Below are positions 43,510 to 51,478 of a stretch of 64,000 bases of DNA, piece by piece (the stretch's first letter is position 1; every line of letters begins with the position of its first letter). The notes under the pieces were generated by a model. That model worked only from the letters and a program-made list of their open reading frames with translations. It was not told the origin of the DNA and ran no database searches. Position numbers and translations under genes: made by a program. Source of the DNA: Geojedonia sp051814705 (GTDB lineage: Bacteria; Bacteroidota; Bacteroidia; Flavobacteriales; Flavobacteriaceae); NCBI GenBank assembly GCA_051814705.1, contig JBPWQW010000004.1, positions 248,001 through 312,000 on the forward strand, written 5' to 3'.

Positions 43510-43851
43510 ATGGAAAAACATTATAAATTAGGTCGCGTTAGAGAATTAGCTGGAGGTGATGACGATTTTATTAAAGCTCTAGCAGAAGCCTTTCTAGAAG
43601 AAGTACCAGAAGATGCTTCGAGACTTCAAGCTGCAGTTGGACAAAAAGACTTTTACACAACGTATCAGGCTGCCCATAAAATGAAACCCACAATCGATTT
43701 ATTTGAACTCGGTGTATTAAAAGACCTTATTATCGTACAAGATTGGGGTAAATTTGAGAAAAAGGATGAAGATGTTTCAAAGCAACTTCAAATTGTTTTA
43801 ATGGCAGTTGAACAAGCCACAGCCGAAATCAAATCAGATTTTAATCTATAA
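43510..43851 (+). CDS. Orphan HPt-domain phosphotransfer protein
   Basis: 113 residues, one HPt four-helix bundle. The phosphorylatable histidine is H56 in TTYQAAHKMKPTIDLF, preceded by FIKALAEAFLEEVPEDASRLQAAV, the typical helix. No histidine kinase or response regulator is next to it, so its relay partner is elsewhere. It is sandwiched between the FAH-family gene (0 bases gap) and cinA (1-base overlap), so translation of all three is probably coupled. Confidence 0.85.
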   Translation: MEKHYKLGRVRELAGGDDDFIKALAEAFLEEVPEDASRLQAAVGQKDFYTTYQAAHKMKPTIDLFELGVLKDLIIVQDWGKFEKKDEDVSKQLQIVLMAVEQATAEIKSDFNL

Positions 43852-45098
43852 TGCAAGCTGAGATTATTACCATTGGCGATGAGATTCTCATTGGCCAGAT
43901 TATTGACACCAATTCTGCGTTTATAGCCAAAGAACTTAATAGAATTGGAGTTTCTGTTTATCAAATTACTTCGGTTCAAGATAATAAAACCCATATTCTT
44001 AAAGCCTTAAAAGAAGCCGAAGACAATGCCAATTTTATTATTTTAACAGGTGGATTGGGTCCAACTAAGGATGATATTACCAAAAAAACAATCGCCGAAT
44101 ATTTTAAAGATACCTTAGTTAGAAATGAAGCTGTAACGGAAAATATCCACCTGTTATGGAAACAATATATTAACCAAACGCCAACCCAAGTTAATTTAGA
44201 CCAAGCATTGGTGCCTTCAAAAGCTCAAGTATTGATGAATAAATTTGGAAGTGCTCCTGGGATGTGGCTGGAGAAAAACGGGAAAGTGTTCATATCACTT
44301 CCTGGTGTTCCTTTTGAAATGAAAGGGTTGATGATTAAAGAAGTGATTCCTAGACTTCAAAAGGCTTATAAATTTCCGTATATTCTTCATAAAACGATTC
44401 TAACCTATGGTTTGGGAGAAAGTACCTTGGCGGCAAGAATTGAAGCTTGGGAAGACGCCTTGCCAGAGTTTATAAAACTTGCTTATTTGCCCAATTTTGG
44501 TAAAGTGCGGTTGCGTTTGTCTGCAAAAGGAGCCAATAAAATAGAGGTAGAAGCTGAAATGCAAAGGCAGATTGATTTACTATTACCTCAAATCGAAGAT
44601 ATTTTTGTGGGTTATGAAGAAGTTGAATCTTTGGAAGCTAGTATTGGAAAACAATTGACTGCTTTAGGAAAAACATTGGCTACCGCCGAAAGTTGCACTG
44701 GTGGGAAACTTGCGGAATCCATAACGGCCATTGCTGGGGCATCAAACTATTTTAAAGGCAGCGTTGTAAGTTATACAACACAAGCAAAAATTGATATCTT
44801 GCATATTTCTGAAGATGTAATAAAAAAACATTCCGTTGTAAGCACGCAAGTTGCTGAAGCTATGGCGGCCAATGTACTACAATTGTTTAAAACCGATTAT
44901 GCTATAGCGACCACCGGAAATGCTGGACCAACAAAGGGAGATGCTGATGCAGAAGTAGGTACAGTTTTTATAGCAATAGCTTCAAAAACAGGTGTATATT
45001 CCGAAAAATATAATCTTGGTAACCACCGCACTAAAGTCATCCATAAAGCCGTCAATAAAGCTTTTGAAATGCTTCAAAAAGAAATTTTAAAAAAGTGA
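43851..45098 (+). CDS. cinA: CinA: competence/damage-inducible protein with NMN amidohydrolase domain
   Basis: 415 residues, both domains. N-terminal MoCF-like domain (IITIGDEILIGQIIDTNSAFIAKELN..., ILTGGLGPTKDDITKKTIAEYF), then the C-terminal nicotinamide-nucleotide amidohydrolase (PncC) domain with the catalytic serine in TAESCTGGKLAESIT and TTGNAGPTKGDADAEVGTVFIAI. It recycles deamidated pyridine nucleotides, and the first domain has ADP-ribose pyrophosphatase activity in some family members. Start ATG shares its A with the HPt stop. Confidence 0.95.
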   Translation: MQAEIITIGDEILIGQIIDTNSAFIAKELNRIGVSVYQITSVQDNKTHILKALKEAEDNANFIILTGGLGPTKDDITKKTIAEYFKDTLVRNEAVTENIHLLWKQYINQTPTQVNLDQALVPSKAQVLMNKFGSAPGMWLEKNGKVFISLPGVPFEMKGLMIKEVIPRLQKAYKFPYILHKTILTYGLGESTLAARIEAWEDALPEFIKLAYLPNFGKVRLRLSAKGANKIEVEAEMQRQIDLLLPQIEDIFVGYEEVESLEASIGKQLTALGKTLATAESCTGGKLAESITAIAGASNYFKGSVVSYTTQAKIDILHISEDVIKKHSVVSTQVAEAMAANVLQLFKTDYAIATTGNAGPTKGDADAEVGTVFIAIASKTGVYSEKYNLGNHRTKVIHKAVNKAFEMLQKEILKK

Positions 45099-45111
45099 CA
45101 AATTTAGTTTG

Positions 45112-45139
45112 TTGATAATGTAAAGTTTTACTAAATTTG
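45112..45139 (+). promoter_or_regulatory. Promoter of the rpmB-rpmG operon
   Basis: TTG (45112-45114), 17 bases, TAAATTTG (45132-45139): the best match to the Bacteroidota consensus in the window. It leaves a leader of about 120 bases. Confidence 0.82.
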
Positions 45140-45182
45140 CAGCCTGTTTAAAAATATCCAAGCTGGTTTCAAGTTGTAGTAG

Positions 45183-45204
45183 AGAATATTGATTAAGATA
45201 TTCT
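45183..45204 (+). promoter_or_regulatory. Leader hairpin of the rpmB operon
   Basis: AGAATAT pairs with ATATTCT around an 8-base loop, in the middle of the untranslated leader. It is a candidate feedback site for a ribosomal protein; no function is proven. Confidence 0.35.
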
Positions 45205-45266
45205 TTCTGACCATTAAAAAGCAAGAGAATTAAAACAGAAAAATAACACATCTAAAGTTAAAAGGA

Positions 45267-45503
45267 ATGTCAAGAGTTTGTGAACTTACAGGAAAAAAGG
45301 CGATGGTTGGAAACAATGTGTCTCATGCCATGAACAAAACAAAACGTAAATTTGATGCCAATTTGATCAAAAAACGTTTTTATATTCAAGAGGAAGATAA
45401 GTGGGTGACTTTAAAAGTGGCAACATCAACTTTAAAAACAATTAATAAAATTGGTATTTCTGCAGTTCTAAAACAAGCTAGAGCTAAAGGACTTATTAAA
45501 TAA
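45267..45503 (+). CDS. rpmB: 50S ribosomal protein L28
   Basis: 78 residues. SRVCELTGKKAMVGNNVSHAMNKTKRKFDANL is the family-typical beginning, with the basic centre KKRFYIQEEDKWVTLKVATSTLKTI. Structural protein of the large subunit. First gene of a three-gene ribosomal operon, with a 120-base leader. Confidence 0.97.
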   Translation: MSRVCELTGKKAMVGNNVSHAMNKTKRKFDANLIKKRFYIQEEDKWVTLKVATSTLKTINKIGISAVLKQARAKGLIK

Positions 45504-45530
45504 TAGCATCACGAGTTAAAGACACGTAAA

Positions 45531-45713
45531 ATGGCAAAAAAAGGAAATAGAATTCAAGTGATATTAGAGTGTACAGAGCATAAAGAATCTGGTCAAGCAG
45601 GAACCTCTCGTTACATTACTACAAAAAATAAAAAAAATACGCCAGAGCGAATGGAGATTAAAAAATTTAATCCCATTCTAAAGCGTATGACCGTTCACAA
45701 AGAAATTAAATAA
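45531..45713 (+). CDS. rpmG: 50S ribosomal protein L33
   Basis: 60 residues. MAKKGNRIQVILECTEHKESGQAGTSRYITTKNKKNTPERMEIKKFNP is typical. Only one cysteine (C14) remains, so it is the zinc-free (C-minus) form. Second gene of the operon, 27 bases after rpmB. Confidence 0.96.
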   Translation: MAKKGNRIQVILECTEHKESGQAGTSRYITTKNKKNTPERMEIKKFNPILKRMTVHKEIK

Positions 45714-45754
45714 TTAGAGGTTTTAAATTTAAATCTCAAAAAAAATATTGAGTC

Positions 45755-45907
45755 ATGGCAAAGAAATCAGTAGCATCATTACAAACGGGATCAAAACGTT
45801 TAACCAAAGCTATCAAAATGGTAAAATCACCAAAAACAGGTGCTTATATGTTTGTGGAAGCAGTTATGGCACCAGAGTTTGTAAATGATTTTCTAAACAA
45901 AAAATAA
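45755..45907 (+). CDS. DUF4295 protein, likely Bacteroidota-specific ribosomal protein
   Basis: A 50-residue, very basic protein (MAKKSVASLQTGSKRLTKAI... VKSPKTGAYMFVEAVMAPEFVNDFLNKK) of the DUF4295 family, always directly after rpmG in this phylum. From memory, structural work on the Flavobacterium johnsoniae ribosome described an extra protein bL38 that I believe to be this family; I cannot verify that here. It lies 41 bases after rpmG and is followed by the operon terminator. Confidence 0.85.
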   Translation: MAKKSVASLQTGSKRLTKAIKMVKSPKTGAYMFVEAVMAPEFVNDFLNKK

Positions 45908-45931
45908 AATTAAATATCATATTTAATTACG

Positions 45932-45960
45932 AACTGCTTTCATTTGAAAGCAGTTTTTTT
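45932..45960 (+). terminator. Terminator of the rpmB-rpmG-DUF4295 operon
   Basis: AACTGCTTTC pairs perfectly with GAAAGCAGTT, ATTT loop, followed by a T-run. Confidence 0.92.
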
Positions 45961-46033
45961 ATGGTTATATTTGAGCGTTTCCCTGCCATAATTTCAGTTG
46001 AAAAAAATAAGGCAGGAAAATTGTTATAAGAGT

Positions 46034-46124
46034 TTGGGCGTTACCACAAGGGTCGGGCTTTCGCAACTCGCTTCCAGACCCTAAAGGTCTGGAGAGCTTA
46101 AACAAATTGCTCAATCCCTAACGC
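46034..46124 (+). ncRNA. Candidate structured element before ftsY
   Basis: About 90 bases: the ends GCGTTA (46038-46043) and TAACGC (46119-46124) pair, a perfect hairpin CCAGACC-CTAAA-GGTCTGG lies at 46074-46092, and GAGC (46094-46097) pairs with GCTC (46109-46112). Text such as GGTCGGGCTTTCGC and AATCCCTAACGC looks to me like a repeat family seen in other Flavobacteriia, possibly related to the Flavo-1 RNA motif; this is recollection, not a search. Confidence 0.45.
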
Positions 46125-46144
46125 TAATTAGAGTTGAAAATAAT

Positions 46145-46179
46145 ATTCAACCTTACAACCAACAATCAACAACTGAACA
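46145..46179 (+). repeat. 7-base-period array before ftsY
   Basis: Five consecutive heptads ending three bases before the ATG: ATTCAAC, CTTACAA, CCAACAA, TCAACAA, CTGAACA. Two of them recur before the exonuclease gene and CTGAACA recurs before rpoC. Confidence 0.7.
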
Positions 46180-46182
46180 CTA

Positions 46183-47136
46183 ATGAGTTTTTTTAAAAAA
46201 ATATTTTCTTCAGAAAAAAAGGAAACTTTAGATAAGGGACTTGAAAAATCCAAAACCTCTTTTTTTACAAAACTGAACAAAGCCGTAGCTGGTAAATCCA
46301 AGGTAGATGATGACATCTTGGACAACCTTGAAGAAGTTTTGGTTTCCAGTGATGTGGGCGTCAATACCACTTTAAAAATCATTGAACGTATTGAGGCACG
46401 TGTTTCAAAGGACAAATATTTGGGAACTTCAGAACTCAACGTGATTTTACGAGAAGAAATCGCGGGATTGCTATCAGAAACTAATTCGGGAGAAGCTGTA
46501 GAATTTACGGTTCCAAATACCCAAAAACCTTATGTTATTATGGTGGTTGGCGTTAACGGTGTAGGGAAAACCACAACCATTGGCAAGTTAGCTTATCAAT
46601 TTAAAAAACAGGGTTTAAACGTCGTACTTGGAGCTGCAGATACCTTTAGAGCTGCTGCCATCGATCAACTTCAGGTTTGGGCAGATCGTGTAGACATACC
46701 ACTAATTAAACAATCTATGGGAAGCGATCCAGCTTCAGTGGCCTATGATACGTTGGAAAGTGCCGTAACCACAAATGCTGATGTCGTCATCATCGATACG
46801 GCTGGACGCTTGCACAACAAGGTAAATTTAATGAATGAGCTCACCAAGGTAAAACGCGTCATGCAAAAAGTGGTGGATCATGCGCCACATGAGGTTTTGT
46901 TGGTTCTGGATGGTTCCACTGGGCAAAATGCTTTTGAACAAGCTAAACAATTCACTGCAGCCACCGAAGTCAGCTCATTGGCTGTTACTAAACTGGACGG
47001 TACCGCAAAAGGAGGCGTTGTGATTGGTATTTCTGATCAATTTCAAATCCCTGTAAAATATATTGGTGTTGGTGAAAAAATTGAAGATTTACAAGTTTTC
47101 AATAAATACGAATTTGTGGATTCGTTTTTCAAATAA
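46183..47136 (+). CDS. ftsY: Signal recognition particle receptor FtsY
   Basis: 317 residues, the short form with only a brief lysine-rich N-terminus and then the NG domains. GTPase motifs: GVNGVGKTTTIGKLA (G1), DTFRAAAIDQLQVW, DTAGRLHNK (G3), TKLDGTAKGG (G4) and GEKIEDLQVFNKYEF at the end. It docks SRP-bound ribosomes at the inner membrane. Monocistronic; preceded by a 275-base gap packed with the structured element and the heptad array. Confidence 0.97.
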   Translation: MSFFKKIFSSEKKETLDKGLEKSKTSFFTKLNKAVAGKSKVDDDILDNLEEVLVSSDVGVNTTLKIIERIEARVSKDKYLGTSELNVILREEIAGLLSETNSGEAVEFTVPNTQKPYVIMVVGVNGVGKTTTIGKLAYQFKKQGLNVVLGAADTFRAAAIDQLQVWADRVDIPLIKQSMGSDPASVAYDTLESAVTTNADVVIIDTAGRLHNKVNLMNELTKVKRVMQKVVDHAPHEVLLVLDGSTGQNAFEQAKQFTAATEVSSLAVTKLDGTAKGGVVIGISDQFQIPVKYIGVGEKIEDLQVFNKYEFVDSFFK

Positions 47137-47139
47137 TTA

Positions 47140-47159
47140 ATTCCTGCAAAAGCAGGAAT
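47140..47159. repeat. REP-like hairpin after ftsY
   Basis: ATTCCTGC-AAAA-GCAGGAAT, perfect 8-base stem with a tetraloop followed by CCC, 4 bases past the ftsY stop. Lacks a T-run. Same core as the elements at 41.9 kb and 34.16 kb. Confidence 0.65.
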
Positions 47160-47182
47160 CCCATCAGTTTGTTCTAAATTGT

Positions 47183-47203
47183 AGTATTTTTATTAAAAAT
47201 ACT
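47183..47203. other. Hairpin directly before the amidase ATG
   Basis: AGTATTTTT pairs perfectly with AAAAATACT (3-base loop), ending 4 bases before the start codon. It might impede ribosome access, or be part of the promoter. Confidence 0.4.
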
Positions 47204-47207
47204 AACC

Positions 47208-48848
47208 ATGAAATCATACCTATTTTTACTTTCGTTTTTAATTATCTTTTCCTGCAAAAATTCTAAAACGGTAAATGAAGAAGTAAAAACAACTTCAACA
47301 GACAGCAGCGCCATTTCAACCAAAGACTTTAGAGAATTTAAGGTATTGGATTCTAAATTTATTAATGTTACAGACCTTTGGGCACCGTTCAATAAGGATT
47401 TGGAGGATTTTACAGAAGACATGTATAATCGTTTGAAACCGATAATTCTTGAACACGACATTCCAACACTTCAAAAACATATAAGCGACGGCCAACTAAC
47501 GTATGAATTGCTGACCAAATTCTATTTATATCGTATCCGAAAATTTGATAGAAAAAATGAACTCTCATTAAATTCTGTGATTGCTTTAAACCCAAAAGTC
47601 ATTGAAGAAGCGAAACAAAAAGACATAGACTTCAAAAACAAAATGTTAAAACGCCCCATTTTTGGTATGCCAATTTTATTGAAAGATAATATTGATGCCG
47701 CTGGAATGCCAACCACAGCAGGAGCTGTTGCCCTTCAAAACAATAATGCCGATGATGCCTTTATAGTCAAACAACTAAAACAACAAGGCGCCATAATTCT
47801 AGGAAAAACTAATTTAAGCGAATGGGCTTACTTTTTCTGTGGTGATTGTCCAAGTGGTTACAGTGCCATTGGCGGACAAACCTTGAATCCATATGGGAGA
47901 CGCATCATGGATACTGGTGGATCAAGTTCTGGAAGTGGTGTTGCGGTAGCTGCCAATTTTTGTGTGGCTGCTGTGGGAAGTGAGACCTCTGGGTCCATTT
48001 TATCGCCTTCTAGCCAAAATTCCATCGTTGGATTAAAGCCTACTATTGGTTTGTTAAGCCGAAGTGGAATTGTCCCAATTTCATCAACCCTAGATACACC
48101 AGGACCTATGACCAAAAACGTTACGGATAATGCCATTATGCTGGATGCCATGTTTGGTGAAGATCAAAGTGACAGTAAATCTATTTATGCTTTATGGGAG
48201 CCTGGGTTTTATTTGGACGGTATTAAAGTGAGTAGCCTTAAAGGAAAACGATTTGGTGCTTTTAAACACTTAATGAACGATACGCTGTATGTTAATGCGA
48301 TTGCTGTTTTAAAGCAACAAGGTGCCAAAATTGTAGAGATTGAAGCCGAAAAAGTGGAGCTGCCAGACTTTGAACGATTACTCAACCTTGACATGAAAAC
48401 TGATTTGCCAAGCTATTTATCCACTTGGGCAAATCCTTCAGTTAGCATCACCTCTGTTCAAGATGTTATTGAATTCAATAAAAAAGATTCTGTAAACACC
48501 ATGCCTTATGGACAAAAATTATTTGTAGGCATTGTGGCCGATTCAGCAACAGAAGTGGAATTTGTAGCTATTAAAAACACACTAAAAACAATAGGTAAAT
48601 TATACTTCGACATTCCTATGAAGGCCAACCAATTAGACGGTATGTTATCCATTAATAATTACCATGCGGGTTTTGCCGCTGTTGCTGAATATCCAGCCAT
48701 TACGGTGCCCATGGGCTATACAGCTGAAGGCAAGCCTAAAGGGTTGACCTTTATAGCACCACGGCTTCAAGAAAAGTTTTTGCTGCAATGGGCGTTTGCT
48801 TATGAACAAGCTTCAAAAATGAGAAAGCTTCCCGAAAAATATAATTAA
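47208..48848 (+). CDS. Amidase-signature enzyme, lipoprotein
   Basis: 546 residues. A lipoprotein signal (MKSYLFLLSFLIIFSC) precedes an amidase-signature domain: catalytic lysine in MPILLKDNIDAAGMPTTAGA, cis-serine and nucleophilic serine in GGSSSGSGVAVAANFCVAAVGSETSGSI. It hydrolyses amides (free or peptide-like); periplasmic or outer-membrane anchored. It shares its last 4 bases with the convergent serine hydrolase gene. Confidence 0.92.
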   Translation: MKSYLFLLSFLIIFSCKNSKTVNEEVKTTSTDSSAISTKDFREFKVLDSKFINVTDLWAPFNKDLEDFTEDMYNRLKPIILEHDIPTLQKHISDGQLTYELLTKFYLYRIRKFDRKNELSLNSVIALNPKVIEEAKQKDIDFKNKMLKRPIFGMPILLKDNIDAAGMPTTAGAVALQNNNADDAFIVKQLKQQGAIILGKTNLSEWAYFFCGDCPSGYSAIGGQTLNPYGRRIMDTGGSSSGSGVAVAANFCVAAVGSETSGSILSPSSQNSIVGLKPTIGLLSRSGIVPISSTLDTPGPMTKNVTDNAIMLDAMFGEDQSDSKSIYALWEPGFYLDGIKVSSLKGKRFGAFKHLMNDTLYVNAIAVLKQQGAKIVEIEAEKVELPDFERLLNLDMKTDLPSYLSTWANPSVSITSVQDVIEFNKKDSVNTMPYGQKLFVGIVADSATEVEFVAIKNTLKTIGKLYFDIPMKANQLDGMLSINNYHAGFAAVAEYPAITVPMGYTAEGKPKGLTFIAPRLQEKFLLQWAFAYEQASKMRKLPEKYN

Positions 48849-49918
48849 TTGGTAAGTGCATTGATTTTTTCCCAGAGGTCATTGTCAAAATTGGATAATG
48901 CAAAATTTTCACTATCGGCAGCATCACCCATTCTGATCACCACCAATTTTTTACTGGGAACCACATAAATTTTCTGATCATTTTTCCCTAAAGCAGCGTA
49001 CATATCAGAGGGTGCATTTGGAATCAAAGCCCCATTAAATTCAAGTTGTGACTGAGGTAAATGAAAGGAAGACTTGCCATTCAACCACCATAAATAACCA
49101 TAGGCTCTATTAATGTTTTGAGAAGTGTTTGTGGCTTCATTTAAAAAAGCTTCTGAAATTATTGAAATGTTTTCCCATGTTCCTTTGGCATAAATGAGCA
49201 ATCCAAAACGTGCCATACTTCGTGTGGTACTCCAATAGACACTTAAATCACCCAAGGATGTCCAACTTCCAGTCATACCTATAGGGCCTTTCAATTTCGT
49301 GTTGAAATAGCTGGTCCAAGTTTGGTTACTGGCTTGCGCCACTACATCCTGCAATTTTACATACACGTTATGATACGCCCATCGGGTTCCTGCATCAGCT
49401 ATATATTGAAGATTGGCGGGTGACACATCATCACCTAAACTATCATCCAAACCTGAATTCATGGACAATAGATTTTTACAAGTGATTAAATTTTCCTTTT
49501 CCAATGCTGCACTGGTCCAACCCGTTCCCAAATAATTAGAGACTTGATCATTGATGTTTAGTAAACCTTCTTCTTGTGCAATTCCTGAAACAGTGGAGGT
49601 TAAGGTCTTTCCAGCACTGGCCCAATACCAAGCCGAGGTAACTGTATGGCCATTCATGTAGCTTTCTACAACAATTTTTCCATTGTAAAGCATCATAAAC
49701 CCTTTAGTGTTCTTAGTTTCTAAATAATCTAAAAGAGGTTGTAGTTGATTTTCATTCCAACCTAATTCGGATAGGGAAATAGTTTGCCAAGTCTCAGAAT
49801 TTAAAGGGGGAAAATAGATGTCGTTCGTAATAGGATCTTGGTCAATGGTTTTATTATCAGAAGAACAGCTAATGAGAAAAAAAAGAACAATCCCTATAAT
49901 TTTGAAAGGCAATCTCAT
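48845..49918 (-). CDS. Serine hydrolase lipoprotein (beta-lactamase fold)
   Basis: 357 residues with lipobox (IGIVLFFLISC). PBP/class C-type fold: SxxK in WASAGKTLTSTVSGIA (ASAGK), a YxN-like YHNVYVKL, and later a WLNGKSSFHLPQ region. The SxxK is preceded by WYW. Such hydrolases act on peptides or esters rather than true beta-lactams. Monocistronic; 4-base stop-codon overlap with the amidase gene. Confidence 0.85.
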   Translation of the reverse strand: MRLPFKIIGIVLFFLISCSSDNKTIDQDPITNDIYFPPLNSETWQTISLSELGWNENQLQPLLDYLETKNTKGFMMLYNGKIVVESYMNGHTVTSAWYWASAGKTLTSTVSGIAQEEGLLNINDQVSNYLGTGWTSAALEKENLITCKNLLSMNSGLDDSLGDDVSPANLQYIADAGTRWAYHNVYVKLQDVVAQASNQTWTSYFNTKLKGPIGMTGSWTSLGDLSVYWSTTRSMARFGLLIYAKGTWENISIISEAFLNEATNTSQNINRAYGYLWWLNGKSSFHLPQSQLEFNGALIPNAPSDMYAALGKNDQKIYVVPSKKLVVIRMGDAADSENFALSNFDNDLWEKINALTN

Positions 49919-49988
49919 AGTTTAGGTTTTCATTTAAGACCATCAAATATATAAAAGGTTTAAATAGGATTCAGATGCCAAGGAGTAA

Positions 49989-50101
49989 ATTCCAATATCC
50001 AATATCTAAAATTCCAATATCCAATATCCAATATCCAAAATCCAAAATCCAATATCCAAAATCCAAAATCCAAAATCCAAAATCGTAAATCGTAAATCAT
50101 T
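49989..50101 (+). repeat. Long 7-base-period array upstream of rimO
   Basis: Sixteen near-consecutive heptads. The first thirteen are variants of WATCCAA (TATCCAA, AATCCAA, ATTCCAA; one has an extra A), then AATCGTA twice and AATCATT. It ends 3 bases before the promoter box TACCTTTG. Exact period, mostly A, C and T, no coding potential. Confidence 0.85.
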
Positions 50102-50104
50102 CCG

Positions 50105-50112
50105 TACCTTTG
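50105..50112 (+). promoter_or_regulatory. rimO promoter -7 element
   Basis: TACCTTTG, an exact TAnnTTTG match, 17 bases before the ATG. The -33 region is occupied by the heptad array. Confidence 0.6.
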
Positions 50113-50129
50113 CCCATCAATTTTTTTCA

Positions 50130-51434
50130 ATGAGAACAAAGTCGCTTAAAAAGAATACGATCAACGTCGTAACATTAGGTTGTAGCAAGAACGTCTATGA
50201 TAGTGAAGTGCTAATGGGGCAACTCAAAGCCAGTGGAAAGGACGTGGTTCATGAACAAGAAGGCAATATTGTAGTGATCAACACTTGTGGGTTTATCAAT
50301 AATGCCAAGGAAGAAAGCATCAATACCATTTTAGAGTTCATGCAGAAAAAGGAAGCTGGCGAAGTGGATAAGGTGTTTGTGACCGGATGTTTAAGTGAAC
50401 GTTATAAACCCGATTTACAAAAGGAAATCCCCAATGTAGATGCCTATTTTGGAACTACCGAATTACCAGGTTTATTAAAAGCCTTGGGTGCAGATTATAA
50501 GCATGAATTGATTGGAGAGCGGTTAACGACCACACCAAAAAATTATGCTTATTTAAAGATTGCTGAAGGTTGTGATCGTCCTTGTAGTTTTTGCGCCATT
50601 CCGTTGATGCGCGGTAAACATAAAAGTACGCCTATTGAAACCGTAGTGATTGAAGCTGAAAAACTGGCAGCTAAAGGTGTGAAAGAATTGATTTTAATTG
50701 CACAGGATCTCACCTATTACGGACTCGATTTATATAAAAAACGAAACCTTGCCGAACTGCTTGAAGCTCTTGTAAAGGTGGATGGTATTGAATGGATTCG
50801 GTTGCATTATGCCTTTCCAACAGGGTTTCCGATGGATGTGCTGGACGTGATGAAGCGAGAGCCCAAAATCTGTAACTATTTGGATATTCCTTTGCAACAT
50901 ATTTCTGATAGCATTCTAAAAAGTATGCGACGTGGAACCACCAAAGAAAAAACAACTAAACTGTTGCAAGAGTTTAGAAGCAAGGTGCCAAACATGACTA
51001 TTCGTACAACTTTAATTGTGGGGTATCCAGGAGAAACTGAGGAACATTTTCAAGAACTTAAGGAATGGGTTCGGGAGATGCGTTTTGAACGTTTGGGCTG
51101 CTTTACCTATAGCCATGAAGAAAACACCCATGCTTTTAATTTAGTAGACGATGTGCCTGAAGGGGTCAAGCAACAACGCGCCAACGAGATTATGGAACTG
51201 CAATCCCAGATTTCGTGGGAACTGAACCAAGACAAAATAGGGCAGGAGTTTAAGGTCGTCATCGATCGTAAAGAAGGAAATTACTTTGTAGGACGTACCG
51301 AGTTTGATTCCCCCGATGTGGACAATGAAGTCTTGATCGACGCCACTAAAACCTATCTAAAAACAGGCGAATTTGCCCGAGTAAAAATTACCGAAGCTGC
51401 TGATTTCGATTTGTTTGCTGAGGTTGTAGACTAA
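50130..51434 (+). CDS. rimO: Ribosomal protein S12 methylthiotransferase RimO
   Basis: 434 residues. UPF0004 domain with cysteines in TLGCSKNVYDSE, INTCGF and VTGCLSERY for one iron-sulfur cluster; radical SAM motif CDRPCSFCAIP for the second; C-terminal TRAM domain (about 370-434). It adds a methylthio group to an aspartate of ribosomal protein S12. Gene order gives no operon. Confidence 0.97.
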   Translation: MRTKSLKKNTINVVTLGCSKNVYDSEVLMGQLKASGKDVVHEQEGNIVVINTCGFINNAKEESINTILEFMQKKEAGEVDKVFVTGCLSERYKPDLQKEIPNVDAYFGTTELPGLLKALGADYKHELIGERLTTTPKNYAYLKIAEGCDRPCSFCAIPLMRGKHKSTPIETVVIEAEKLAAKGVKELILIAQDLTYYGLDLYKKRNLAELLEALVKVDGIEWIRLHYAFPTGFPMDVLDVMKREPKICNYLDIPLQHISDSILKSMRRGTTKEKTTKLLQEFRSKVPNMTIRTTLIVGYPGETEEHFQELKEWVREMRFERLGCFTYSHEENTHAFNLVDDVPEGVKQQRANEIMELQSQISWELNQDKIGQEFKVVIDRKEGNYFVGRTEFDSPDVDNEVLIDATKTYLKTGEFARVKITEAADFDLFAEVVD

Positions 51435-51478
51435 AAATTTTGAGGCCTGTCGATTAATAATATTTCACAAGATTAATT

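Noticed and set aside
48842..48850. Frameshift or misassembly at the amidase / serine hydrolase junction
   Set aside because: The 4-base overlap is simply two convergent stop codons sharing a TTAATT context; both proteins end normally.
49989..50101. CRISPR array
   Set aside because: The units are 7 bases without spacers; no cas genes are present in the window.
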